A stretch of 64,000 nucleotides of DNA. It comes from Paracoccus sp. DMF-8 (GTDB taxonomy: Bacteria > Pseudomonadota > Alphaproteobacteria > Rhodobacterales > Rhodobacteraceae). The DNA lies in NCBI RefSeq assembly GCF_029309835.1, contig NZ_JARJHL010000003.1, positions 248,001 to 312,000 of the forward strand, written 5' to 3'. Positions 18,789 to 29,100 of the stretch are shown piece after piece. The notes beneath the pieces are model-generated. The model ran no database searches. It was given only the letters and a program-made list of their open reading frames with translations, and was not told the DNA's origin. The translations under genes and the position numbers were made by a program. The stretch's first letter is position 1. Every line of letters starts with the position of its first letter.

Positions 18789-19748
18789 ATGCTGCGTTTT
18801 TCACTGGCTGCGGCTTTTGCCGCCGTCGTCGCTACAACCGCCGTCGCCACCTCGGCCTTGGCCAATGACTACACGATCACCGCGCCTGCCGCGCCGGGCG
18901 GGGGCTGGGACCAGACCGCGCGCACCATGCAGCAGGTGATGCAACAGGAAGGCATCGCCGGTTCGGTGCAGGTCGTGAACGTGCCGGGCGCGGGCGGCAC
19001 CATCGGGCTGGCGCAATTCGCCGACCAGAACAAGGGCAATGGCTCGGCGCTGATCGTCGGCGGCTATGTCATGGTCGGCGCGATTCTGACCAACAATTCG
19101 CCCGTGTCGCTGGCCGATGTCACGCCCATCGCGCGGCTGACCGGCGAATACGAGGCCATCGTCGTCCCCGCCAATTCGCCCCACCAGACCATGCAGGATC
19201 TGGTCGAGGCGCTGAAGGCCGATCCCGGCGCGGTCAGCTGGGCGGGCGGTTCCGCCGGTGGCGCCGACCACATCGCGGCGGGCCTGATCGCCAAGGCGGC
19301 GGGCGTCGATCCGACCAAGGTGAACTACATCGCCTATTCCGGCGGTGGCGAGGCACTGGCCGCGATCCTTGGCGGGCAGGTCACCGCAGGGATTTCCGGC
19401 TATGGCGAATTCGAGGCGCAGGTCAAGGCGGGCACGCTGCGCCTGCTGGCGATCACCGCGGATGAGCGGGTCGAGGGCATCGACGCCCCCACCCTGAAGG
19501 AAGCCGGGCTGGACACCTCGATCCAGAACTGGCGCATGGTCGCCGCCGCGCCGGGCATCAGCGACGAACAAAAGGCCGCCATCACCGCCGATATCGACAA
19601 GCTGGTGAATTCTGCCGGATGGCAGGAACAGCTGGCAACCAAGGGCTGGGCCAATACCTATCTGTCGGGCGCTGAATTCGATGCGCAACTGGCGCAGGAT
19701 ATCGCCTCGACCGAAGCGATCCTGAAAGACATCGGTCTGGTGAAATGA
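18789..19748 (+). CDS. tctC: Tripartite tricarboxylate transporter substrate-binding protein (TctC/Bug)
   Basis: This 319-residue periplasmic binding protein has a signal peptide (about residues 1-25, ATSALA-ND). The Bug-family features are the APGGGWDQTAR loop and VVNVPGAGGTIGL. It would capture a carboxylate for the TctAB membrane pair. The start is the ATG at 18789 with GGAGGAAAC just upstream; a longer open frame upstream looks non-coding. It follows hutC by 167 bases in the same direction, so the ligand may be an imidazole carboxylate such as urocanate or imidazolepropionate instead of citrate. That is inference from context. Confidence 0.92.
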   Translation: MLRFSLAAAFAAVVATTAVATSALANDYTITAPAAPGGGWDQTARTMQQVMQQEGIAGSVQVVNVPGAGGTIGLAQFADQNKGNGSALIVGGYVMVGAILTNNSPVSLADVTPIARLTGEYEAIVVPANSPHQTMQDLVEALKADPGAVSWAGGSAGGADHIAAGLIAKAAGVDPTKVNYIAYSGGGEALAAILGGQVTAGISGYGEFEAQVKAGTLRLLAITADERVEGIDAPTLKEAGLDTSIQNWRMVAAAPGISDEQKAAITADIDKLVNSAGWQEQLATKGWANTYLSGAEFDAQLAQDIASTEAILKDIGLVK

Positions 19749-20225
19749 CCGGACCAAACTCCAACCCGCCGCCCGTCATGGGCGGCGCTTTCGGTGGCGG
19801 CCTTTCTGGCCGTCATCGCGGTGGTGATCTTCTGGGACATGGGGCGGCTGTCGGATGCGGCGGGCTATAGCCAGGTCGGCCCCGCGACCATCCCGAAATG
19901 GGTCGCGACCGGCCTGCTGGTCCTGTCCGCCTGCACCGCATGGACCGCCTTTCGCGGCAATTTCGAATCCGAACCCATCCGCGCACCCGGCCCGGTCCTG
20001 TGGGTCGTCACAGGGCTGATGTTGCAGATCCTGCTGCTGCACCGCACCGGTTTCACCATCGCCACCGGGCTGATGTTCGCCCTTGCCGCGCGCGGCTTTG
20101 GCGAAAGACGCTGGCATCTTTCGCTGCCCGTGGGGCTGGCGCTGGCTTCTTTCGTCTATGTCGTCTTTGCCCGCTATCTGCGCCTGTCGCTGCCTTCGGG
20201 CTGGCTGGAACACCTGTTTTTCTGA
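19745..20225 (+). CDS. tctB: Tripartite tricarboxylate transporter small membrane subunit TctB, frame broken near start
   Basis: The small four-helix TctB subunit pairs with TctA in the inner membrane. As given, the natural ATG at 19745, overlapping the tctC stop (ATGA), leads into the wrong frame. Removing one C from the CCC run at 19765-19767 joins it to the frame that encodes the rest (from about WAALSVAAFLAVIAVVIFWD to the stop at 20225), giving about 159 residues. Without a correction, the first in-frame start would be the GTG at 19794, which would lose most of the N terminus. I regard this as a probable sequencing insertion. The spacing to tctA is nine bases. Confidence 0.78.
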
Positions 20226-20234
20226 AGGTTCGCC

Positions 20235-21751
20235 ATGACCACATTCGACTTTCTGCTGCAGGGCCTGGGTTCGGCGATGCAGCCGATCAACCTGCTTTAC
20301 GCGCTGATCGGGGTCACGCTAGGCACGGCGGTCGGCGTCCTGCCCGGCATCGGGCCTGCGCTGACCGTGGCGCTTTTGCTGCCCGTCACCTACCAGCTTG
20401 ACCCGACCGGCTCGCTGATCATGTTCGCGGGCATCTATTACGGCGGGATGTATGGCGGCTCGACCACCTCGATCCTGCTGAACACGCCCGGCGAAAGCGC
20501 ATCCATCGTCACCGCGCTGGAGGGCAACAAGATGGCCCGCAAGGGGCGCGGCGGCCCGGCGCTGGCGACAGCCGCCATCGGGTCGTTCGTCGCGGGCCTG
20601 CTGGCGACGCTGGCGCTGGCCTTCATCGCGCCGACGGTGGTGAAATACGCGCTGGCCTTCGGTTCGCGCGAATATTTTGCGCTGATGGTGCTGGCCTTCA
20701 TCACCGTTTCCGCCGCCTTCGGCGACAGCGCGCTGCGCGGGCTGACATCCTCGGCATCGGCCTTGCGCTGGCGCTGATCGGCATCGACCAGTTGACCGGA
20801 CAGGCGCGGCTGACCTTCGGCCAGCCCCTGCTCCTGGACGGGATCGAGGTCACGACGCTGGCCGTCGCCATGTTCGCCCTCGGCGAGGCGCTGTATGTCG
20901 CATCCAAAGGGGCCGAGGGGGCCGAGGACGTCATCCCGGTCAAGGGTTCCGTGATGATGTCGAAACAGGACTGGAAACGGTCGTGGAAGCCATGGCTGCG
21001 CGGCACCGCCATCGGCTTTCCCATCGGCTCGATGCCCGCAGGGGGCGCGGATGTCGCCAGCTTCATGTCCTATGCCGTCGAACGCCGCACCGCCGAACGC
21101 CCCGAGGAATTCGGCCATGGCGCCATCGAAGGCGTCGCGGGCCCCGAGGCGGCCAACAACGCCGCAGCCGCCGGCACGCTGGTGCCCCTGTTGACGCTCG
21201 GCCTGCCGACGACGGCGACGGCGGCCATCATGCTCGCCGGTTTCCAGCAATTCGGCCTGCAACCGGGGCCCTTACTGTTCGCCACCAATCCGGCGCTGGT
21301 CTGGGGCCTGATTTCGTCGCTGCTGGTCGCCAACCTGATGCTCCTGGTTCTGAACCTGCCGCTGATCGGGCTGTGGGTGAAACTGCTGACGATCCCGCGC
21401 CACTGGCTATATGCCGGGATCATGGTCTTTGCCACGCTTGGCTGTATCGGCGTGAACCCCTCGACCGGTGAATTGTTCATGCTGCTGCTGTTCGGGGTCA
21501 TGGCATTCGTCATGCGGCTGCTGAACTATCCCATCGCGCCGGTCGTGGTCGGGCTGATCCTTGGCCCGATGGCCGAACAGCACCTGCGCCGCGCGCTGTC
21601 GATTTCGCAGGGCGATGTGCTGTATCTGGTCGAAAGCCCGCTGGCTGCCGGTCTGCTGATCTGCGCGGCTGCGGCCCTGCTGGTGCCGATGTATCTGCGC
21701 TGGCGCGGCAAGGGGCAGGTCCTGTCCCAGATGGCGGGCGACGAGGACTGA
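20235..21751 (+). CDS. tctA: Tripartite tricarboxylate transporter large permease TctA, frameshifted
   Basis: This large permease of about 505 residues has the TctA signatures [40 protein letters not shown] and later [14 protein letters not shown]. The first frame runs to a stop at 20777. From about 20750 the homologous sequence continues in another frame ([20 protein letters not shown] onward) to 21751. One base is missing around 20747-20752, and the total length (3n+2) agrees with a single deletion. This is likely a sequencing or assembly error, though a real null mutation would abolish transport. The hairpin at 21774-21800 ends the unit. Confidence 0.85.
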
Positions 21752-21773
21752 CCGCCCCTGCCCCGACCATCCC

Positions 21774-21800
21774 ACAGGCCCCGCCCGCAGCGGGGCCTGT
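21774..21800 (+). terminator. Hairpin downstream of tctCBA
   Basis: A perfect 10-bp stem (21774-21783 with 21791-21800) and a 7-base loop lie 22 bases after the tctA stop. The following bases (TCAAGTTC) are only weakly T-rich, so termination strength is uncertain, but position and stem stability suit the end of the hutF-hutC-tct unit. Confidence 0.6.
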
Positions 21801-21946
21801 TCAAGTTCACGCAGCTTTCAACAGCCCTGCGACACAAAGTCCGACTGATTTTCTTGGCTACTCTGGACCCCGCCGCGATCCCGCGCTAACCCCGGATCCA
21901 TTCCGCGACCCCCCGTCGCACCGTCATTCGGAATTCGGAGAAACAG

Positions 21947-22852
21947 ATGCGCCAGATCCTATTCGCCACCGCCGCATGCCTTGGCCTTGCCGCGCCGGTC
22001 TGGGCCGGCCCCACCACCCTCGACACCGCACGCGGCCCGGTCGAACTGGCCGACACCCCGGCGCGCGTCGTCGCGATGGACACCGCCGCCATCGACACGC
22101 TGCAATCGCTTGGCGTGCCGCTGGTCGGCATCCCCAGCCCGCTGCTGCTGCCCTACATCGACGCCACGGGCACGGCTCCGGTCGGGACGCTGTTCGAACC
22201 CGATCTGGAAGCGATCGCGGGCCTTGGTCCCGATCTGATCATCGTCGGCGGCCGTTCCGCCGCGAAAGTACGACGCGGTCGCGCAGATCGCGCCGACCGT
22301 CGACATGACCATGACCGCCGACCTGATCCCGCAGGCCGAAGCCCGGCTGGCCGCCTATGGCGAGCTGTTCGACAAGACCGACAAGGCCGCCGAACTCAAG
22401 GCCGATCTGGACACCCGTCTGGCCAAACTGCGCGAAGCCGCCGCGGACAAGGGCAACCTGCTGGTCGTCCTGACCAACGGCCCCAAGATGTCGGCCTATG
22501 GCAAAGGCTAGCCGCTTTGGCTGGATCCATGACGCGACCGCCATGCCCGAAGCGGCCGAGGCGCTGCCGATCTCTGGCCATGGCGCCGCCGTGACGCATG
22601 AATTCATCGCCGAAACCAACCCCGACTGGCTTTTCGTTCTGGACCGCGCCGCGACCATCCAGCTCGAGCGAACAGCGCGCCGAAGACACGCTGAAATCGC
22701 CGCTGGTCGAAGGCACCACCGCATGGTCCAAGGGTCAGGTCGCCTATCTGCCCGGCGCCGAGATGTATGTCGGCGGCGGCGGCTATCAGGCGCTGGTGAC
22801 GGTCATCGACGCGATGACCGCCGCGCTGGAACAGGCCGACGCCGCCCAATGA
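21947..22852 (+). pseudogene. Siderophore ABC transporter substrate-binding protein (CeuE/FatB type) with three frameshifts
   Basis: The N terminus is a signal peptide (ending APVWA-GP), followed by a class III metal-chelate binding protein: VVAMDTAAIDTLQSLGVPL, PDLEAIAGLGPDLIIVGGR, MSAYGKG, RFGWIHD, then TTAWSKGQVAYLPG. These match CeuE/FatB-like proteins, but the frame shifts three times, each by one extra base: in AAA at 22265-22267, at about 22509 and at about 22660-22664. The three insertions sum to three, so the total length (906) is a multiple of three and the final frame equals the first. It starts after GGAG and overlaps the permease by four bases. As sequenced it cannot make the full protein; error or decay are both possible. 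Confidence 0.8.
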
Positions 22853-23808
22853 TCCGACCGCTGCCCGTCATGCTGGCAATCCTGTTGTCGCTGTTCGTCA
22901 CCAGCCTGACGATCGGCGCGGCACAGGTCAGCCTGCGCGCGGCGGGCAGCGACGCATGGGCCGCGCTGGTCCTGATGGAATCCCGCCTGCCGCGCACGCT
23001 GGCCGTGGTGCTGACCGGCGCCGCGCTGGCCGTAGCGGGCACCGTCATGCAGCAGATCGTGCGCAACAAATTCGTTGGCCCCGACACCACCGGCACATCC
23101 GAAAGCGCGGGGCTGGGGCTGTTGCTGATGACCATCCTTGCCCCCGACAGCCCGGTCTGGGTCAGGATGCTGGTGGCCAGCCTGACCGCGCTGGCCGGTT
23201 CCGCCGCCTTTATCCTGCTGATCCGCCGCCTGCCCGCGCGCGAGGTCATGCTGGTTCCCGTCGCGGGCATCATCCTGTCGGGCGTGATCGGCGCGGTCGT
23301 GACCTTCATCGCCTGGCGCTACGACCTTGTGCAATATGTCGGCACATGGCTGGCGGCGGGCGGCTCTTCGGGGATCATCGCGGGGCGCTATGAAACCCTG
23401 TGGGTGGCGGGCGCCGCCGCCATCGCCGCATGGTTCGCCGCCGACCGTTTCGCCATTCTGGGGCTGGGCGACAATGTCGCCAAGGGGCTGGGGCTGGACC
23501 CCGCGCCGGTCATGCGGCTTGGGCTGATGGTCGTGTCGGTCGTGTCCGCGCTGGTCGTCGTCACCGTCGGCATGATCCCCTTTGTCGGGCTGGTCGTGCC
23601 GAATATCGTATCGCGGATCATGGGCGACGACCTGCGCCGCTCGATCCCGGTCGTCGCCACGGCGGGCGCGGCGCTGGTCTCGGCCTGCGACATCATCGGG
23701 CGGCTGGTGATCTACCCCTACGAGGTCCCCGTCGGCCTGATCATGGGCATCGTCGGATCGGTCATCTTCCTGATCCTGCTCTATCGTCCCACCCGGCCGT
23801 CGACATGA
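22849..23808 (+). CDS. Iron-chelate ABC transporter permease (FecCD family)
   Basis: This 319-residue BtuC/FecCD-fold permease has about nine to ten transmembrane segments. Family motifs include SRLPRTLAVVLTGAALAVAG near the N terminus and GMIPFVGLVVPNIVSR in the later coupling region. It belongs with the VctD/FatD/CeuB type of catechol-siderophore uptake permeases. ATGA overlaps link it to the binding-protein gene upstream and to the second permease downstream. The frame is intact. Confidence 0.92.
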   Translation: MIRPLPVMLAILLSLFVTSLTIGAAQVSLRAAGSDAWAALVLMESRLPRTLAVVLTGAALAVAGTVMQQIVRNKFVGPDTTGTSESAGLGLLLMTILAPDSPVWVRMLVASLTALAGSAAFILLIRRLPAREVMLVPVAGIILSGVIGAVVTFIAWRYDLVQYVGTWLAAGGSSGIIAGRYETLWVAGAAAIAAWFAADRFAILGLGDNVAKGLGLDPAPVMRLGLMVVSVVSALVVVTVGMIPFVGLVVPNIVSRIMGDDLRRSIPVVATAGAALVSACDIIGRLVIYPYEVPVGLIMGIVGSVIFLILLYRPTRPST

Positions 23809-24767
23809 GCCAGATCGCCCCAACGACCCGGCTGATCGCCCTGCTGGCGCTGCTGCTGGCGGTGGTTTCGGCGCTGTGGGTCTGGCAGGGCCTGCCGGAC
23901 AACGGCCGCGCCTTCATCCTGAACCTGCGGCTGACGAAGCTGGTCGGGCTGATCACCGTCGGCGCCGCCGTGGCGGTCAGCACGGTACTGTTCCAGACCG
24001 TCGCCGCGAACCGCGTGCTGACACCGTCGATTATGGGCTTTGACGCGCTGTATATGCTGATGCAGACGGTGCTGGTGATCGTGCTGGGCACCACCGCCTA
24101 TGTCACCCTGCCCGCCTCTGGCAAGTTCCTGACCGAGGTCGGCGTCCTGTGCGCGCTGGCCATCCTGCTGTTCGGCACCCTTCTGGGCAAGGGGGCGCGC
24201 GACATCGGGCGCACCATCCTGACCGGCGTCATCCTGGGCATCCTGTTTCGGTCCGCCGACAGCTTTCTGGGCCAACTCCTTGACCCAGACACCTTTGCCA
24301 CGGTGCAGTCGACGCAGATCGCCAGCTTCAACACCATCGACGCAGATCTCCTGCCCTGGGCGGTGGGCATCAGCCTGGCCGCCATCGCGCTGGCGATCCG
24401 GCTTGGCCCGCAGCTCGACGTGCTGGCGCTTGGCCGCAATACCGCCGTGCCGCTTGGGCTGCGCCACAGCGCGCTGGTCATCGGCGCGCTGGCGCTGGTC
24501 GGCGTGCTGGTTTCGGTGTCCACCGCGCTGGTCGGGCCGGTGACCTTTTTCGGCCTGATCGTCGCCGGGCTGACGCATGGGCTGGCGGGCACCGCGCGCC
24601 ACCGCATCCTGCTGCCCGTTGCCGCCCTGATCGCCGCGACCATCCTTGTCGCCGGGCAGTTCCTGTTCGAACGCGCCCTTGGCCTTGGCGGGACGCTGGC
24701 CGTGGTCATCGAATTCGCGGGCGGGCTTTTCTTCATCCATCTGCTGCTGAAAGGGCGCGTCAGATGA
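23805..24767 (+). CDS. Iron-chelate ABC transporter permease (FecCD family), second subunit
   Basis: This 320-residue permease partners the previous one. It has the FecCD pattern NLRLTKLVGLITVGAAVAVS near the N terminus and VGPVTFFGLIVAGLTHGLAG in the coupling region. It resembles the VctG/FatC/CeuC branch, in which two different permeases make the channel. The ATG at 23805 overlaps the upstream stop by four bases, and its own stop overlaps the ATPase start in the same way. Confidence 0.92.
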   Translation: MSQIAPTTRLIALLALLLAVVSALWVWQGLPDNGRAFILNLRLTKLVGLITVGAAVAVSTVLFQTVAANRVLTPSIMGFDALYMLMQTVLVIVLGTTAYVTLPASGKFLTEVGVLCALAILLFGTLLGKGARDIGRTILTGVILGILFRSADSFLGQLLDPDTFATVQSTQIASFNTIDADLLPWAVGISLAAIALAIRLGPQLDVLALGRNTAVPLGLRHSALVIGALALVGVLVSVSTALVGPVTFFGLIVAGLTHGLAGTARHRILLPVAALIAATILVAGQFLFERALGLGGTLAVVIEFAGGLFFIHLLLKGRVR

Positions 24768-25522
24768 TCCAGATCCGCAATGTCGATTTCCAGATCCACG
24801 GCAACCCGATCCTGCACGACATCTCGACCTCGATCCCCAAGGGGCAGTTGACGGCGCTGATCGGCCCGAATGGCGCGGGCAAATCGACCCTGCTGAAGCT
24901 GATCGCGCGGCTGGAGAAACTGCAATCGGGCAGCGTCCGGATCGACGGGCTGGACCTGAGCGCGACGCCCACCGAAAAGCTGGCGCTGGTCATGGCGGTG
25001 CTGAGCCAGCACACCCATGTATCCAGCCGGTTGCGCCTGTGCGAACTGGTCGGCTTTGGCCGCTGGCCGCATCACCACGGCCGCCCTTCGGCCCATGACC
25101 GGGCGGAAATCACCCGCGCGCTGGAACTGTTCGACCTGACCGCGCTGGCCGACCGTTTTCTGGACGAGGTGTCGGGCGGTCAGGCGCAGCGCGCCTTTCT
25201 GGCGATGACCTTCGCGCAGGCGACCGACTGGCTGTTGCTGGACGAACCGCTGAACAATCTGGACATGGCCCATGCCCGCGCGCTGATGCGCCATCTGGCC
25301 GGGCTGGTCCGCGATCAGGGCAAAAGCATCACCGTCGTCGTCCATGAAATCAACTATGCCGCCGCCTGGGCCGATCATGTCATCGCCATGAAGGACGGCC
25401 GGATTCTGGCCGAAGGCCCCCCCGCCGACGTCCTGACCGAGCCGCTTCTGTCCCGGCTTTACGATGTCCCCGTCGCGGTCGGCACCCATCAGGGCCGCCC
25501 GCTGATCCTGCATCACGTCTAG
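24764..25522 (+). CDS. Iron-chelate ABC transporter ATP-binding protein
   Basis: This 252-residue ATPase has Walker A GPNGAGKST, signature VSGGQAQRAFLAM, Walker B LLLDEPLNNLDM and H-loop VVVHEINYA. The NNLDM and HEINYA forms are characteristic of the VctC/FatE/CeuD siderophore ATPases. It is the last gene of a four-gene ferric-siderophore importer. No biosynthesis genes or TonB-dependent receptor are in this window, so the system probably scavenges exogenous iron chelates. Confidence 0.94.
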   Translation: MIQIRNVDFQIHGNPILHDISTSIPKGQLTALIGPNGAGKSTLLKLIARLEKLQSGSVRIDGLDLSATPTEKLALVMAVLSQHTHVSSRLRLCELVGFGRWPHHHGRPSAHDRAEITRALELFDLTALADRFLDEVSGGQAQRAFLAMTFAQATDWLLLDEPLNNLDMAHARALMRHLAGLVRDQGKSITVVVHEINYAAAWADHVIAMKDGRILAEGPPADVLTEPLLSRLYDVPVAVGTHQGRPLILHHV

Positions 25523-25726
25523 CGACATCCTGGCAATCGGGGGTCTGGCCGGCGGCTGAATCCGCGTGTTTCCGCTGCTTTCGGGGTAACCGGCGATATC
25601 GCGCGCCGGCGCGGACATGAAATCCGTCAAAAAGCCCGCGCAAGGAAATCAGCCCCCGCCCTTTGCCGGGCGACCCCGGCGGCGCTATGCTGGGCGGGTC
25701 GCAGGCCGTCAAAAAGGGGATCGCCA

Positions 25727-26047
25727 ATGTTCAGGATTTTGCTGGTTGCGGGCTGTCTGGCGCTGCCCGCCGTGGCGCAGGCCGATCCGGCCCCAAATCT
25801 CGCCCCAGATCTGGCCCCGAAACAGCCAAGTCAGGGGCACATCATGGAGGCGCGGCTGCTCGGCCTTGACCCGCATCTGTTCACCCGCACGGAACTGGCG
25901 CAGATCGACGCCGAAAACCTGATGCGCGACCGCCGCGAGCGCGTCCGCTTCATCCTTGAAATGAAGGAACGCCGGGGCGAATTGCCGCGCGGCTTTGCCT
26001 TTGGCCCCGAAGGCCAGCGCATCGTCATGTCGGTCCGCCCCTGGTGA
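25727..26047 (+). CDS. Small secreted protein of unknown function
   Basis: This protein of 106 residues has a clear signal peptide (MFRILLVAGCLALPAVAQA-DP). A proline-rich stretch follows (PAPNLAPDLAPKQP), then a charged region with many Arg and Glu that may be helical (AENLMRDRRERVRFILEMKERR). I do not recognise a family. It lies alone after the siderophore operon (204-base gap) and converges on the RND pump operon. A periplasmic role is likely from the signal peptide only. Confidence 0.6.
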   Translation: MFRILLVAGCLALPAVAQADPAPNLAPDLAPKQPSQGHIMEARLLGLDPHLFTRTELAQIDAENLMRDRRERVRFILEMKERRGELPRGFAFGPEGQRIVMSVRPW

Positions 26048-26052
26048 GGCAG

Positions 26053-26073
26053 AAAAAGGCGCCCCGGGGGCGC
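26053..26073 (-). terminator. Intrinsic terminator of the RND efflux operon
   Basis: A 6-bp GC stem (GCGCCC 26059-26064 with GGGCGC 26068-26073) with a 3-base loop is followed on the minus strand by TTTTT (plus A at 26053-26057). It lies 28 bases past the RND pump stop and between two converging genes. Confidence 0.75.
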
Positions 26074-26100
26074 GCACTTGCGTTCCTGCGACGGCGACCG

Positions 26101-29100
26101 TCAGGCCATTGCCGCGCCATCCTTGCGGCCGAAGATCCGGTCGACCAGCCCCAGCACAAAGACGAAGAAGACCGGCACGAAAAAGATCGACAGCACCGTC
26201 GCCGCGATCATGCCGCCGATCACCCCGGTTCCGATCGCGTTCTGGCTGGCCGCCGACGGGCCGGTGGCGATCGCCAGCGGCACGACGCCCGAGGTAAAGG
26301 CCATCGAGGTCATCAGGATCGGGCGGAAACGCAGCCTCGCGGCATGAACGGCGGCCTGGATCAGGTTTTCGCCTTCGGCCCGCAGGTCCTTGGCGAATTC
26401 CACGATCAGGATGGCGTTCTTGGCCGACAGCCCGATGATCGCGATCAGGCCGACCTTGAAATAGACGTCATTGGGCATGTCGCGCAGCAGCACCGCCGCC
26501 ACGCAGCCGATCACCCCCAAGGGCACCACCAGCATCACCGAAAGCGGGATCGACCAGCTTTCATACAGGCCCGACAGCAGCAGGAAGACGAACAGGATGC
26601 TCATCCCGTAAAGCAGGGTCGCGGTGTTGCCGGACTGGATTTCCTCCAGCGACTGGCCGGTCCATTCGTAACCGAAGCCCTGCGGCAATTCGCCCGCCAG
26701 CCGTTCCATTTCGGCCATCGCGTCACCGGAACTGTAGCCCGGCCCCGCCGCACCCGCGATGCGGATCGACGGGTAGCCGTTATAGCCCACGACCTGCGAC
26801 GGCCCGGTTTCCCATTCGATGGTCGAAAAGGACGAAAAGGGCACCATGCCGCCATTGGCGTTGCGCACGGTCAGGTCAAGGATGTCCTCGGCCTGCATCC
26901 GCGAATCCTGATCTGCCTGCATGACGACGCGCTGCATCCGGCCCTGGTTCGGAAAGTCGTTGACATAGGACGACCCCAGATATTGCGAGATCGTGGCGCT
27001 GATATCGGCAAAGGCAACGCCAAAGGCATTGGCCTTTTCGCGGTCGATGCTGACATAGACCTGCGCCGCATTGGGCAGACCCTCGACCCGCAGACCGACG
27101 GCGATGCCACCCTGACCGGCCTTTTCCATCAGTTGCGCGGCAGCGGCTTGCAGGGCCTGTTGCCCCAGACCGCCCCGGTCCTGCAGACGGAAGGAAAAGC
27201 CGCCGGTCGCGCCAAAGCCGGGAATCGGCGGCGGCGACAGCGAAAATGCCTGCGCGTCCTTCAGCCCGAACAGCTGCATGTTCGCCGCGCCGGCGATGGT
27301 ATTGGCGTCGCGGTCGCGGTCGCCCCAGTCCTTCAGCGTGGTGAAGGCGATACCCGCATTCGGCCCCTGCCCCGAAAAGCTGAATCCGCGGATGCCGATG
27401 ACGTTTTCGACCTCGGGCATCTGCTTGTACAGATCGGTGATCGTGGACAGCACTTCGTCGGTGCGGTTCGAGCTGGCCGTCGGCGGGGTCTGCACGTCCG
27501 AAATCAGAAAGCCCTGATCCTCGTTCGGCAGAAAGCTGGTCGGCAGCCTGGTAAAGCCATAGCCCAGTGCCGCGACGATCAGCAGATAGATCAGCATCAT
27601 GACGCCGGTGTTCCGCACCAGCTTTTCGACGACGCCGGAATAGCCCGTCGTCATCCTGTCGAAATTGCGGTTGAACCAGCCGAAAAAGCCCTTGCGTTCG
27701 TGGTGCCCCGAAATCGGTTTCAGGAAGGTCGCGCACAGCGCGGGCGTCAGGGACAGCGCAAGGAAGGCCGAAAACAGGATCGACACCACCATGGTCAGCG
27801 CGAACTGCCGGTAGATGATGCCCGTCGCGCCCGGAAAGAAGGCCATCGGGATGAACACGGCGGCCAGAACCAGCGTGATGCCGACAATGGCGCCCTGAAT
27901 CTGGCCCATCGCCTTTTGCGCGGCTCGCCGCGGGCCCAGACCTTCCTGGGCCATGATCCTTTCGACGTTTTCCACGACCACGATGGCGTCATCGACCAGA
28001 ATCCCGATGGCCAGCACCATCGCGAACATGGTCAGCACGTTGATCGAGAACCCGGCGACCAGCATCACCGCCACCGTGCCCATCAGGGCGATCGGCACGA
28101 CGATGGTCGGGATCAGCGTATAGCGGATGTTCTGCAGGAAGATGAACATCACGATAAAGACCAGCCCCACGGCCTCGACCAGCGTGTGCAGCACCTTTTC
28201 GATGGATGCCGCGACAAAGGGCGAGGTGTCGTAGGGGATCTGATAGGCCACGCCATCGGGAAAGAACTGCGACAGTTCTTCCATCTTTTCGTTGATCAGT
28301 TCCGAGGTGCGCAGCGCGTTGCCCGTCGTCGAAAGCTGGATCCCCGCCGCTGCCGAAGGCTGGTTGTTCAGCATCGAGGTGAAATCATAGGTCGAGGCGC
28401 CGACCTCGACCGTGGCGACATCCGACAGCCGCACCAGCGAACCGTCCGGGTTGGCGCGCAGCACGATGTTTTCGAATTCCTCGACCGTCGTCAGCTGGCC
28501 CTTCATCAGGACGGTGGCGGTCAGCTGCTGGCTGATGGGGTTGGGATCGGCCCCGACCTTGCCCGCCGAAACCTGCGCGTTCTGCGCCCGGATCGCGGTC
28601 GCGACATCGGCCGAGGTCAGGTTGAAGCCGGTCATCTTTTCGGGGTTCAGCCAGATCCGCATGGCGCGTTCCGAACTGAAGACCTGCGCGCGTCCGACCC
28701 CCTCGATCCGGGAAATCTCGCCCACGACGTTGCGGTTCAGATAGTCGCCAAGCGCGATCCCGTCCATCTGCCCGTCCGACGAGGTCAGCGAGACGACCAT
28801 CAGAAAGCCTGCGCTGGCCTCTTCGACGCGAACGCCCTGATCCTTGACGGATTGGGGCAGCAGCGCCTCGACCCGGCGGACGGCGTTCTGCACGTCGACC
28901 TGTGCAATGCCGATATCGGTGCCGGGAACAAAGGTCGCGGTGATCCCCGTGGCGCCGGAACTGTCGGCGGTGGATTCGTAATAGATCAGGTTGTTGACGC
29001 TGTTCAGCTGGTTTTCGATGGGCTGGGCAACGGATTCATAGATCTCGTTCGGCGAGGCGCCGGTATAGGTCGCGCTGATCGACACCTGCGGCGGTGCGAC

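Noticed and set aside
22500..22670. GCTAGC and CTCGAG (NheI- and XhoI-like) sequences at two of the frame breaks in the siderophore binding protein gene, suggesting engineered joints
   Set aside because: Six-base palindromes arise often by chance, nothing foreign is inserted, and a one-base miscall explains each break more simply.
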